A DNA stretch of 64,000 nt, taken from NCBI GenBank assembly GCA_007449985.2, contig VIIQ02000269.1, positions 1 through 64,000 of the forward strand. The letters run 5' to 3'. This stretch comes from Desmodesmus armatus. Taxonomy: Eukaryota > Chlorophyta > Chlorophyceae > Sphaeropleales > Scenedesmaceae. The position numbers and the translations under genes were made by a program. The notes under the pieces were generated by a model. It saw only the letters and a program-made list of their open reading frames with translations. It was not told the origin of the DNA and did not search any database. Below, one piece after another: positions 1 through 10,785 of this stretch; position 1 is the first letter of the stretch, and each line of letters starts with the position of its first letter.

Positions 1-619
1 AAACCCACAGAGTGCAGACAATGAGAGTGAAGAGACTGCAGGAGCATGTGTACAACGGGAAGACTTGCCGTATCAGTCACCATCACCATTGATTGAACAC
101 CAGCAGCAGCCAAGACAGAAACAGCATGTCAGTTTCATCAGTAACAGGGCCATTGTCCTCCGGTTGTCAGCCCAGGCGGGAGAGGGGAGGTGGCGGGGAG
201 GGGGGGGGGGGGCGGTGCCAGGAAGGGCAAGGGATGAAGAAACACATTGTGGTCCCAGTACTAGTGGCTGGCTGCAGTGGGTTGCTACAGCCAACCGTGG
301 GTAGGGACTCCGGTGTCAGCCGCACCCACACAGCCAGAGCCGCACAAGTTGACGGCACCACCGGGTTGCCCCGGGGTCGCCGGCAGCAACCGCGGCAGCA
401 ACCGCCACTCCGTATGACCTCAACCATGTAGGTGACTTAATTTGGGCAGCGGAAGTAAGGGGTTGCACCATTGACAGGCACACCCCAAGGCATATAGCGG
501 CCCATGCATAAGAGCCAATGCCTAGCTACAGTTTTGCTTATCCCCCCCACCCACCCACTCCACTCCACCCCCCCTCTGACATGCCCCCACTCTCTTGCTG
601 ATAAACCAACCATGCCTAC
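1..619. other. Intron of the thylakoid gene; no further exon recognised
   Basis: This stretch lies downstream of the third exon of the minus-strand gene and should be intron. It holds G runs near 200-211, C runs near 540-575 and a Gly/Arg-rich open frame that looks like a by-product of GC-rich sequence. I see no convincing splice acceptor followed by coding sequence. Confidence 0.4.
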
Positions 620-1539
620 CTTTGATTTGTCGATGGTCTGCTTGGGTAGGGGCTTGGCCATTTGAGTGATCTGGCTCACAGGGACGGTCTGAGGGCAGAG
701 CAGCAGGTTGGGGGGGGGGGGGGGGAGAGCAGTGTGTGATCGTCAGTCACATGGTTTGAGTAATCAGTATTAGGATCAGAATTTAAGTGACCTGGTTCAC
801 AGGGACGGTCTGGGGGCCAGAGCAGCAGGGGGAGGCGGCAGGCAGGCAAGCAGAGGATGAGCGTCAGAGAGGTAATCAGGGACATGACTTGGGAAAACAG
901 TAACGTAACCAACAGTTGGTCACCTGAATGACTGGAACAGCAACCCCCCCCCCCCAGCAAGCAGTATGTGAGGGTCAGGGAGGTGGTATGAGTACACAGT
1001 AACAACATTGTTATTCAAGTGACCTGGGTCACAGAAACAGTCTGGGGAACAGACAAAGGGGAGGGGCAAGGCAGACGATACAAGACGGCAGGCAAACTTT
1101 GACAGACAGGAGTGTGAAGCAAGTGGCTTGTAAGTGAGGGATTCCAAATCAAGCTGATACAGCTTGCGATGCAAACACCATGCATGCACACGCTGGTCCT
1201 CCCTTGCTGCAATGGCGATGATACACTATCTACATTCCACCAGTCCATTGTGCAAGCAGCTAGGCATGCCTGCTGCTGCTGCTACTGCTGCTGCTGCCAT
1301 TGCACATGCTGCAAAGCGCATGGCTTGGCACATCCTGTAATGGCAGCACCAGCAGCAGGTGTGCAGCGAGTTGCTGCATTCATTCATTGCATGCATTCGT
1401 GACGCTGCAGACTCAGTGAAGGCCCCCCCCCCCCAAGTTGGGGAACATGCATGCATTTGCTGGTTTTCGCTGGTCCCAGTATGGGACCCCACTGCTATAT
1501 ATGCCCCCATACATATCCATATGCAGACAGCACAGCCTG

Positions 1540-1581
<42 letters not shown>

Positions 1582-4224
1582 CATTGCACATGCTGCAGAG
1601 CACTCTGCACACAGCATGTACAAAAAAAGCACCAGCAGCAGGTGGGCAGCTAGCTGGCGAGCCAAAAATCATGCTGTTAAATCAACGCGATGCATCCCCC
1701 TAATCGCGGCGCATGCATACATTCCTGATTCTTGCCAGTCCCATTACGGGGGGCCCGTAATGGGGGGGAGGTTGTTACAGGTGAAAGTATCCACTTGTAA
1801 CAACCTCCCCCCCATTACGGGCCCCCTTGCTATATGTAACCATACACATCGCAGACAATGCCCGCCTCCTGCTGTTGATGCTGCTGCGGCCGGTGCCGCA
1901 ATTGCACATGCTGCAAAGCGCCCAGCTTTCCACATGAACAATGGCATCACCGACAGCAAGTGTGCAGCTAGAGGCCTAGCCAACATGCATTTGTGACGCT
2001 GCAGAGTCAGTGAAAGCCCCCCCCCCCCCGCCCCCCCAGTTGGGGAACATGCATGCATTTGCTGGTTTTCGCTGGTCCCAGTATGGGACCCCACCGCTAT
2101 ATATGCCACCATACATATCCATATGCAAACAGCAAAGCCCGCCTGCTGCTGCTGCTGCTGATGCTGCCATTGCACATGCTGCAGAGCACTCTGCACACAG
2201 CATGTACAAAAACAGCACCAGCAGCAGGTGTGCAGCTGGCTGCAAAGCCGACATGCAGGCTGCTGAGTCAGTGTGATGCGTACCAACCACACATTGGAGC
2301 ACACTGTCGACGGTCCCTTCAACCCCTACATACATGGCAATTGCGCTCCCTGCCACTTAAGACATGTGCCTGCCCCCCCCCCCCCCCAAAAAAAAACCGA
2401 CAAATATACAAACATGACAACAAACACGAAACAAGCCCTGCTGGACAGCCAACAGATCAAAGAGGGAACACCCGTGGCTGCTGAGGTGCCATCTACACCA
2501 CATAGGCTACTGCAGATCAAGTGCATGTGTGCTGCTGCAAATGTGATCAGCCATGCATGTAGTCTGAGCCATGCATGTAGTCTGCGTTTGAGTGAGATGT
2601 GCTGGTCCGCACATGCCACTTCAACGCAAACATCATACACATGAATCATACACATGAATCATGTACATGAATCATTTACATGAATCAACCAGAACAAGAA
2701 CCAACACTCCTACTCAAATCATGTATGACGTACATGCACACACTTCTGACTGACAGCTGCACCAGGTCCGCCATTGCTGCTGTTGGTGTGGTCAGCACTG
2801 CTGCTGCCATGGCCAACGCTGCAGCTGCTGACCCAAAGCGCTGTGTGACGTTATTCAATGCTTTCGAATGCATCGTTCCAGCGTGATAACACTCACGGAA
2901 TCAAGCCCTTATTGCCAGAGAAGAGTGAAACATAGGCATCTGTACTACGTATGTTGCTGGGGCAGCAAGCACAGTCGCTGGACAGCCAGACGCACACCTG
3001 CTGCTGCTGCTGCTGCTTCTGCTGCCATCATACACGCTGCATGATTTTGAGATTTGCCATGTCCAACAACACATGCCAAACCTCAACATCTTGCAGCGTG
3101 CATAATCGCAGCATGCATGACTGCAGCAGAAGAGCAGGTATGTGGCTAGCTGCCCAGCAGGTGTCTAGCAGGTGTCTATCCGATACTATCGAATCTGCAG
3201 TCATCTGCGACGTGTGTGTCTACTTTTGGTCCACCCCGTTCATCAACTGTGGAGAGTACCGCCCAGCGGTGAAAATATCCACTGCCCCCCCCCCCCCTCC
3301 CGTTACTGTCCAATCTGTAGAGAGCCGGAGGCGTCCACACATGCTGTGTCTTCTGATGGTTTGCATGCATGCACACACCAACCACATCACAGTCAGGCAG
3401 CACTGTGAACTGCTAAGGTGCTACCACTAGTGCTGAACCCCAATCTGATTAGGGGTGCTGTCACTAAACCCACAAATACCCCTGGGAGTTCTGTTGAGTG
3501 TATGGGTGTCTCCTCAGGACAAAACCAGCTCAGCATGTTGCATAACCAGCTGATCCTCTGTCCTTACTGATCAGCACGAGTAAGTTCAACGCAAAAAATC
3601 ATAAACATGCAGCACTCGGCTGTCGTGAATGCCCCCCCCCCCCCCCCCCCCCACCCCCCACCCCACCCCCACACACACACACCACGCGTGCGTGGCCATG
3701 GCCATGTCCTTGCATTCTTTGAATCAACAAGAATAAACTACAAATCCATGAACTATCAATGTATACATGCCTCATAATGCTCACACTCCTGACTCTCACC
3801 TGCACAAGGTCCGCCATTGCTGCTGTTGGCGTGGTCAGCACTGCTGCTGCCATGGCCAAGGCTGCAGCTGCTGATCCAAAGCGCTGTGTGACGTTATTCA
3901 ACGCTTTCGACCCTGCATTTGTTCGTTCCTGCTGCGTTTCAGAGGCCTGAAGCAACAGCAGCACCACGAAAACATTGGCAGCAGCAGCAGCAAGAAACAC
4001 CGATAGCATCAGAGACTGGCCATGCATTCATAGAGAATCCTCGGCATGTGTATGTGCTGATCAGTGATACAACAGACACGATAGAAACTTACCTTTAGAG
4101 CGCATGCAGTTGTACGTTTGCAGGGCCAGAAACGGTGTGCAGAGACTCCTTTGCTAGGCACCACAACAGCAGCAGCAGGAGCTCTCGTGGCCGTCCGGCC
4201 CATGCGACCCTTCATAAGCTGCAT
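620..4224 (-). CDS. Thylakoid-targeted protein, first three exons (3' end outside the window)
   Basis: Three minus-strand exons join in phase 0: 4224-4093 (44 codons), 3946-3800 (49) and 688-620 (23). Donors read GTAAGT, GTGAGA and GTAGGC, and each acceptor ends in CAG. Exon 1 is basic and rich in Ala, Arg and Ser, like a chloroplast transit peptide. Exon 2 holds a hydrophobic Ala-rich stretch ending TPTAAMA followed by ADLVQ, a classic AxA lumenal cleavage site, so the mature protein should begin at ADLVQ in the thylakoid lumen or with its N-terminus there. Exon 3 adds TVPVSQITQMAKPLPKQTID. I recognise no family, and a transmembrane segment in a later exon is possible. The gene continues past the left edge. 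Its second intron (689-3799) is full of repeats, including decayed copies of exon 2 and of the exon 3 acceptor. Known: bipartite plastid signals look like this. Inferred: location. Confidence 0.6.
790..1050 (-). repeat. Two decayed copies of the exon 3 acceptor edge
   Basis: Read on the minus strand, the junction CCCCAG followed by a relative of ACCGTCCCTGTGAGCCAG recurs near 815-797 and 1047-1023, upstream of the true exon 3 at 688. After the shared part both copies turn into GTCACTT, unlike the true exon, so they cannot replace it. They are separated by C/G-rich sequence. Confidence 0.55.
1255..2290. repeat. Tandem array of a ~300-bp CTG-rich unit, about three copies
   Basis: Sequence around 1445-1680 recurs around 2040-2275 with very high identity: a GGGGAACATGCATGC start, a GGTCCCAGTATGGGACCCCA palindrome, ATATCCATATGCA, a CTG run, then ATTGCACATGCTGCA. 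A third, more decayed copy occupies about 1715-1990 and is interrupted by the hairpin insertion at 1751-1810. The array lies in the second intron of the thylakoid gene. The CTG tract is longest in the first copy (about 1548-1580). Confidence 0.7.
1740..1821. mobile_element. 60-bp insertion of LINE 3' end forming a perfect 31-bp hairpin, flanked by an 11-bp direct repeat
   Basis: Arms 1749-1779 and 1796-1826 are perfect reverse complements, with the 16-base loop GGTGAAAGTATCCACT. The right half (1781-1810) equals the last bases of the LINE that ends at 18868. The direct repeat CCCATTACGGG stands at 1740-1750 and 1811-1821 and looks like a target-site duplication. The inverted half includes an inverted copy of target sequence, which suggests a fold-back during insertion. 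Confidence 0.7.
2760..2868 (-). pseudogene. Copy of thylakoid-gene exon 2 with a lost donor site
   Basis: On the minus strand this segment is about 95% identical to the 3' part of exon 2 (3905-3800) and still encodes the hydrophobic targeting stretch ending in ADLVQ. The intact exon is followed by GTGAGAG; here the base pair after CAG is CT, so the splice donor is gone. It lies in the intron downstream of the intact exon, as expected for a duplicated donor edge. Confidence 0.7.
3238..3298 (+). mobile_element. LINE 3'-terminal remnant
   Basis: GTGGAGAGTACCGC, CAGCGGTGAAAATATCCAC and a C run match the 3' terminus of the LINE at 12634-18868 (bases 18814-18868) with a few changes. Only about 60 bp are present, so this is a severely 5'-truncated insertion or a free-standing copy of the terminal stem-loop. 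Confidence 0.65.
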
Positions 4225-4622
4225 TTTGATACGGGGCCACAGATTAACTTTCTGGTGGCTCGACTGAGCGATGATCCGTGCGGATCTAAGACGAAGTACA
4301 GGAGATGCCGATGGTGCGAGCTGGGATCTCCTCTGTTGATCGTGGTTGAGACACTTGAACCTGTATCTCAGCAGAACAAACGCAATTCAATTAAATGATG
4401 TGTCAGGCTCTGGCACCTACAGCACTGTAGCACAGAACCTCTGGGGCACAGCAGAGTGATGGGTGTGTGATGTGGCTGATGTGCCTAATAATTGTCTGAT
4501 ATGATGCAGTTGTCCCAAAAGACCCAGTATCTGAATCATCTTATCTTGCATCATCCTTCAGGCACTGCTTTCAGCACCAACAGCATCAATCCTGACTGGC
4601 AGCAGTTGCAACTCAATCGACC
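4225..4622. promoter_or_regulatory. Shared upstream region of two divergent genes
   Basis: The 398 bp between the start codon of the minus-strand thylakoid gene and the proposed start of the plus-strand SET gene must hold the promoters and 5' untranslated regions of both. I see no clear TATA box. An alternative is an upstream first exon of the SET gene in this interval. Confidence 0.4.
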
Positions 4623-5775
4623 ATGTCTCCAGGGGCCAGTGCTGTCCCAAGGCCCAAGCTTAAAACCTCTCCACACTCTCACACATATCACACACACCCT
4701 ACACTGAAAGTGAGGCATCTCCCACAGCCAGTCTCCAAGTGTGCAGCTGCCACATCCCACCACCAGCACCAGCAGCAGCAGCAGCAGCGGGATGTTACAT
4801 TTGATGAACTTGCTTCCTGGTTACATTCCCGTGGTGGCAGTGTGGGTTCCATCACTGCTGGTGACTGCCAGATGGGACCTGTGGTGGTCAGGGGCCTGGT
4901 CGCAACACAGGTGGGTGACCCCCCCCCCCTGCACCCCTCCACCCCCCCCCCCCCCTCCACCCAAATGCACTCTCACCCACCCCAACACCACCACTACCAC
5001 CACCACCAGCAGCAGCAGCAGCCACCCCCCCCCCCCCCCTCCCCCTTGTGTATTCCACCACCTTCCAGTGAGCTGGGATTCCAAGGGGGAGGGGGGAGGA
5101 GTGGTCACCACCCACAAATCTGGCTGGGGGTGGTCAGGAGCCTTGTGGCGAACATGTATGCCTCCTGCCCCCCCCCCCCCTCATTGCATGGTGACCCTCT
5201 CTCTTTCCTTCTATGCCCCCCGCCCCCTCTCTGTCATCGCGCGGTGCTTGCCCCCCGCCCGCCTCTTGCTTTTATCCCATCCCCTCCCACCCACCCTTTC
5301 AGGACCTTGCCCCCAGCACCCCCATCCTGTCAGTCACCATAAGCTCAACCCTTCAAGACACAGCCGCACCACTGCCCTACCCGATGCCTTTCTCTTTTGC
5401 CCCTCCCTTCTTCCCTCAGTTTCCCTGCCCCCCCCCCCCCCCCCCCAACCCTCCCCCCCATCCCCCCCCCCCACACACACACAGGACCTTGCCCCCAGCA
5501 CCCCCATCCTATCAGTCCCCATCAGTTCCACCCTTTAAGAAACAGCAGCACCCCCACCCTACCCCGGTGCCACCCTCCCTTCTTCCCTCAGTTCCCCTGC
5601 CCCCCCCCCCCCATCCCCATTACCCCCCCCCCCCCCGGCCTGCCACAGGACCTTGCCCCCAGCACCCCCATCCTATCAGTCCCCATCAGTTCCACCCTTC
5701 AAGACACAGCAGCACCACCACCCTACCCAGGTGCCCCCTGGAACGTCTCCCTCGCAGCAAAAATCCTTTCCGAAC

Positions 5776-5850
<75 letters not shown>

Positions 5851-6000
5851 GTGCGTACGCACCCTACCTAGCCACCCTCCCCAGCAGCTGCTGCAGTCCG
5901 CTGCTGCTGTCCCAACGGCAGTTGGGGGCGGTGCAGTACCCCCCTGCTGTAGCAGCTATATGGGAGTTCCAGGCAGCAGCAAGGGAGGCATTTGACCGAA

Positions 6001-6057
<57 letters not shown>

Positions 6058-8370
6058 GGTCGTGGGAGGAGTGGGTGTGGGCGCTGCATATGGTGCAGTC
6101 TAGGAGCATTCGGTTGGCGCAGATGGGATGCAAGGTCATGATACCAGGTGATTTGGGGGAGGGAAAGGCTGGGGGGGGGGGGGGGAGCAGGAGGGAGGGG
6201 GGACAACAGGGAGGGATAGGGGAAGGGGAGAGCGGTGCGAACTGACGGCTTTCCTTGGCGGTGGGGTGGAGGTGGTCAGGCTCCACGAAAACCAGAGGGG
6301 GGGGGCTAGGGTACACTCGGCTGGCACAGATGGGATGCAATGTCATGGCTCCAGGTGGCTTGGGGAGGGGAGGGGGAAAAGGGGGGGGGGGGGACATGTG
6401 GAACAGGTAGGGGAAGGGGGTGTGGAGTGCGATTGGCCAAGTCGGAGAGGGGGTAGGGGCTGTTGGTGTGCACCCGGCTGGCGCAGAAGGTGGGGAGGCG
6501 GAGGGTCAACCGGGGTTGGCCAAGCCCTGCCGGCCCAGGAGGGGTGGGGTGGGGTGGGGTGGTGAAGTAATCTCGGCTTGCAGACCGGCAATAGAGAGTA
6601 TAAGAGGGCAGGGAGACATGTTGACAAACATAAGACTGACGGGGTGTTCATGTGTGTTTGCCGCAGGTATCGACCTGTTGAACCATGGTGGTGCTGCTGC
6701 CAATGGCCAGCTGGTGTTAGGCAAGGCCTCATGGCAGGTGGATGGGGAGCCAGCGGTGTGCTTTGTGACAAGCACACACATACAAGCAGGACAGCAGGTG
6801 CGAGTTGAAGATATGGTGTTACTTGTAATTGTAGCTGTGATGTTGCTCTTATATTGGCATTGTCTGTCAGAGTGTCTGTGCTGAGAGCCAGCCATGTGCT
6901 TTGTGACGAATGCACGCATACCAGCAGGACAGCAGTTGAGAAGGGGTATTGGGGAGGGGGGGTATAAAGCAGTGTTCAAGGTCTCTGTGTATGCTGTTGG
7001 TGAATGCAACCTCAGTGGTGCAGTTTGAACCCTCACACATTGACCCAGCGCCCATACTGAAAGCTCATATCATGTGTTTCATTAATGGGGGGGGGGGGGG
7101 GGTGGATGCAAGGCTAGTGCCGGCAAAAGTGGGTCCCCGTCAGGTAGTGCTCAGCAAAGGGATTTCCACCCTGCTCACCGCAGCACTCTTCCCCCTCTAA
7201 TGTCGGCGTCCTCACGCGCCACACGAGCGGGTCTCTCCGGCTGGTCATGTCATGTCATGTCAGGTGTCATAGAGGTTTACGCTACAAAGCCCCTGGACAC
7301 ATGCCCCTCCTCTCTCTTCATGCTGCCTCTTCCCCTTCTTCACCCCAGGTTCTGTGGAGCTATGGCACAAGGGGCAACGATGACTTCTTCTTCACCTACC
7401 ACTGTTTGTACTGACTCACACCGTTGTTAGCCGAGGCTAATTAGGACCATCATGCCAACTGATGCCCCGTCCCTCCACCCCCCCCCCCTTTCCTTGCCCC
7501 AGGTGTTGTGGAGCTATGGCACAAGGGGTAACGACGACTTCTTCACTCACCAATGTTTTGTACTGCCTCATAGCCCCAATCATTCTAACAGCGTTGTTGG
7601 TTGAGGCTCACTAGGACCATCATGCCAACTGATGCCCGTCACTCCACCTGCCCCCCCTCCCCTTTCCTGGCCCCAGGTGTTATGGAGCTATGGCACCCGT
7701 GGTAATGATGACTTTTTCACCTACCATGGCTTTGTACTGCCTGACAACCCGCATGAGGATGTGGTGCTGTTTGAAGGGGTGGCCGAGCTTGTTGATTGGG
7801 CTGTACAACAGCTGCCACAACTGCAGGGACTGGGGCAGCAGCAGCAGCAGCTGCTGGCACTAGCAGGTGAGAGGCGTAGAGGTGTTTGTGTGGCATTGTC
7901 GGGTGTGACAGGGTCAGCAGAGGGGTGTGGTGGTGGTGGTGGTGTGTGGGTGGTGGGTGGTGGGTGGGTGGGGGGGGGGGGGGGGCTCTGTATCAGAGGG
8001 GGTAGCTGGAGGTGTTGACAAGGCAGCAGCAGCAGCAGCAGGAGCAGCAGGTTGTGGAACTTTGTACCATGTGTTTCGTGGATGGTATGTCTGCGGTGGT
8101 TCCTGTCATTCTGCAGAGTCAGCAGTACCAGCAGTGAGGTCAGGAAGCTGCTGCCCCCTGTGTGCGTTGTAATGTGACTTTGTGTCTGCAGAGTGTGAAC
8201 TGCAATTGAACATAAGCTTTTTTTTGTCATTTGTCATTTATTGCAGAGTCAGCAGCAACAGCAGCAGTTCAAGAGGCTGCTGCTCTCTGTTCCTCAGCCG
8301 CCATCCCTGGCACCACCAGCAGCCTTCTGGCGCCTGCTGCTGCACTGGCCAAAGCAGCGGACCAACGCTC

Positions 8371-8411
<41 letters not shown>

Positions 8412-9942
8412 TGGACAGAAGCAGCAGCAGTGGGAGGTGGAGCAGCAGCAGCAGCAGCAGTAAGGGAGGTGTGCTGGAGAGGGCTGTGTTGTCTGGCATG
8501 CGGGGTCTGGAGCTACACAGGAGGCTGGCTTCATTCAGGCTACACAGGTGCGGCGTACTTCATTCAGAAAGCGTGTCGTGCACAGCATCAGATATGTCAT
8601 GCGTCATGCAGAACGTAATGAGGCAAGGTAGGGTTGCAATCAGGGTTCAGCCACCCCAGGTCCCACGCAGCGCACTGTTCCTCCAACACACTTTGAGTTA
8701 GGTAGCTCCGGCAGCACCACCCTCGACTAAATGGATGGCATACCCGCGGGGGGGGGGGGGGGGGGGCTTCTTGCATGCGAGGTCTTGAGCTACACAGGAG
8801 GCTGGCTTCATTCAGACTACACAGGTGAGGGGCACATTACAGCACAGTGCGCCATATCCTGCATGTGTATGCTGTGTGTATGCTGTCTTGTTTGCGAATG
8901 GTCACAGGGTTGTAGCCACCGCAGTCTCCTCCAACCTGCCCTGCCTTGCCTGCATCTTTCACCATGAATCAGAGTTAACACCACCCCCCCCCCCCACCAC
9001 CCCTCCCCCCCTCCCTCCGTCCCACCTCGCGCACCCCCTCCCCCGCCTGCTGCATCACACAGACCAGAACGGGTGCCACCAGCTCCCCCCCCCCCCCCAC
9101 CACCCGTCACCCTCAAAGTGCTCATTCAGTCCCCCACCCCAACCCATCACCCACACCACACCACTGGTGTCACACATTCAACCACTTCACCTTCAAACAT
9201 TCAAGCTTGGACCCCCACCCCAACCCCCCTGCACCACACCCCCACAGGCCTGAGTGGGGTGCCTCCAGTTGCCCCCCATCCACCCCAGAGTTGGTCCTCA
9301 GGACAGATGGCTGCATCCCTTTCCCCCTCCCACCCATTTTCACCACGTATCCCCCCCCCCAAACCCCCTTCCCCCTCAACCCAGGCCTGAGTGGGGTGCC
9401 TCCAGCTGCCCCCCAGCCACCCCTGAGCTGGTCCTCAGAACAGACGGCTGCACCCCCCCCCCCCCGGTCGCACCTGTTGTCACCACGCCCCCCCCCCCCC
9501 CCACACACACACACCTGCTCACCCCACAGGCCTGAGTGGGGCGCCGCCAGCTGTCCTCCTTTCACCCCAGAGTTGGTCCTCAGGACAGACGGCTGCATCC
9601 CCCCCCCCCCCCCCCCCCCCGCGTCGCACCTTTTTTACCACGTACCCCTCTTACCCCCCCCCCCCCACACACACACAGGCCAGAGTGGGGTGCCTCCAGC
9701 TGCCCCCCAACCACTCCAGAGTTGGTCCTCAGGACAGACGGCTGCATCGACGTACGCATCCCTGCAGTCCTGGCAGCACTACTAGACACAGCAGCAGCAG
9801 CCGCCGGCAGCAGTGGCAGCAATGGCAGCAATGGCGGCAGCAGTGCCAGCCTGGCAACAGTGCTGTCTGATCTGGTGCGGTGCCGCTGCCAGCAGCTGCT
9901 GCTGCAGATGCCCACGAGCCTACAGGAAGACCAGCAGCTACT

Positions 9943-9977
<35 letters not shown>

Positions 9978-10084
9978 GAGGGTTTGTGTTTGGGGGAGGT
10001 GGTGATGATGGGGGCCTGATGAGTTCTGTGCTGCAGTACAGGATGGCTAAGAAGCAGCTGCTGCACAAGTTTGCAGAGCTTTGA
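4623..10084 (+). CDS. SET-domain protein methyltransferase (Rubisco LSMT/SETD3 type)
   Basis: Six exons join with matching phases: 4623-4910, 5649-6147, 6667-6797, 7677-7866, 8247-8547 and 9679-10084 (604 codons). The family uses S-adenosylmethionine to methylate lysine or histidine on plastid or cytosolic proteins. A split SET domain starts at about residue 75 (ELASWLHSRGGS, then VVRGLVATQ). YPPAVAAIWEFQAA and WSWEEWVWALHMVQSRSI follow in exon 2, IDLLNH at 264-269 with Asn275 in exon 3, and SYGTRGN with HGFVLPDNP in exon 4. The last exon carries the substrate-binding-domain end LQEDQQLL with YRMAKKQLL. Oddities: the usual Tyr of NYGFV is His323, serine (about 139-164) and glutamine (about 215-232) runs interrupt the domain, and repeated exon edges fill the introns. 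The start is the first ATG in the open frame; an upstream exon is possible. Target and compartment are unknown. Confidence 0.8.
5303..5575 (+). repeat. Two extra copies of the 5' edge of SET exon 2
   Basis: CAG followed by GACCTTGCCCCCAGCACCCC occurs at 5303, 5484 and 5649 (spacing 181 and 165 bp). Each is preceded by a C-rich intron segment and followed by about 70 bp of matching exon. Only the third runs on into the rest of exon 2. Confidence 0.85.
5775..5851 (+). repeat. (CAG)n tract read as polyserine in SET exon 2
   Basis: About 25 near-perfect triplets. The reading frame of the SET gene takes them as AGC, giving a run of about 25 serines with one Asn near the end. Confidence 0.9.
6001..6056 (+). 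repeat. (CAG)n tract read as polyglutamine in SET exon 2
   Basis: About 18 perfect CAG triplets in the same exon as the serine run, but read in frame as CAG. They fall between AFDRI and WSWEEW of the SET domain. Confidence 0.9.
6315..6510 (+). repeat. Decayed copies of the 3' edge of SET exon 2
   Basis: GCACAGATGGGATGCAATGT with a CCAGGTGGCTTGGGG donor region at 6326-6366 copies the end of exon 2 (6117-6160). A weaker copy sits near 6472-6500. They lie in the intron after the intact exon edge. Confidence 0.65.
7349..7640 (+). repeat. Two extra copies of the 5' edge of SET exon 4
   Basis: Acceptor CCCCAG plus TGGAGCTATGGCAC and about 60 bp more occur at 7349, 7503 and 7677 (spacing 154 and 174 bp). 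The two upstream copies soon meet stop codons or lose the frame. The intron text between them, including AGGACCATCATGCCAACTGA, is also repeated. Confidence 0.85.
8771..8824 (+). repeat. Copy of the 3' edge of SET exon 5 with its own donor
   Basis: GAGCTACACAGGAGGCTGGC and what follows match the last 50 bp of exon 5 (8498-8547). The copy ends in a stronger donor (GTGAGG against GTGCGG), so it could compete in splicing. Confidence 0.8.
9248..9606 (+). repeat. Three extra copies of the 5' edge of SET exon 6
   Basis: CAG followed by GCCTGAGTGGGGTGCCTCCA and about 50 bp more occur at 9248, 9385 and 9530; the intact exon starts at 9679 (spacing 137, 145 and 149 bp). Each copy encodes the same peptide as the true exon edge, then runs into a C-rich intron segment. 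Confidence 0.9.
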
Positions 10085-10780
10085 GTCTTTTCTAGACTCT
10101 GTCGCATCGGGTAGTTTTTGTGACAGTTTGGACAGTGTTGCATGCTGTGGTGGCCGTTGTCCTCATGAAACTTGCGTCAGCAGTGTTGCGTGACAGCTAT
10201 GTGTCCGCATGTGGTCTTGCTAATTGCCTTGCACTGTGTTTCACTGGCTGCGGCTGTGGTTCATAACCCTGCAAAATCTTCAGGATTCAGGCAACTGGGT
10301 TACCCCGTCTCGTGTGCATGCCTGTCCCAAAGCTGTATTACGCAAAGGGTGTGCCTGGGTGCCACATGGACTGTTTTTTAGAGCACGCATAACGTGCGGT
10401 TACACTGTGCTGTTGTGGTCACCTGGCAAAACTTTCTCTTGTTGATTGCGCAAGCTACGCTCACTCGGCTGTTTTTTGTGCTTGCCTGCAGTGCATAAGC
10501 AATCAGGGCCTGAGCACATGTTCTTACGGTGTCCTACTGCACTTTTGTGGGTACTGCTCAGCTGAGCAGCATGTGTGGGTCCTTGAGCAGCTGTTTTGAG
10601 CTGTTGGTTGCATATCCAGCAGATGTTGTGGTGCGGCAGCATCTGGCGCATACTCTGGGAGGCAGCAATGTTGTCACACTTGTGGTGTTGTTGCGGCACC
10701 CAGGTGAGTGTCTTGTTGGTTTGTGAACAAACGACCTCACGAGTGCTGGATTTTTATGCCACGAGTATCAGGGCGGTGAC

Positions 10781-10785
10781 TGTAA
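10781..10785 (+). terminator. TGTAA, candidate poly(A) signal of the SET gene
   Basis: This is the first TGTAA I found after the stop at 10084, giving a 3' untranslated region of about 700 bp. TGTAA is the usual poly(A) signal of chlorophyte algae. It is a short motif, so a chance match is possible. Confidence 0.35.

Noticed and set aside
1226..1703. Frames with polyglutamine or polycysteine over CTG runs
   Set aside because: They lie in a tandemly repeated intron region and differ between repeat copies.
4741..5995. Long proline-rich open frames over the SET introns
   Set aside because: They come from C runs and repeated intron segments; the spliced SET model explains the same DNA with conserved domain sequence.
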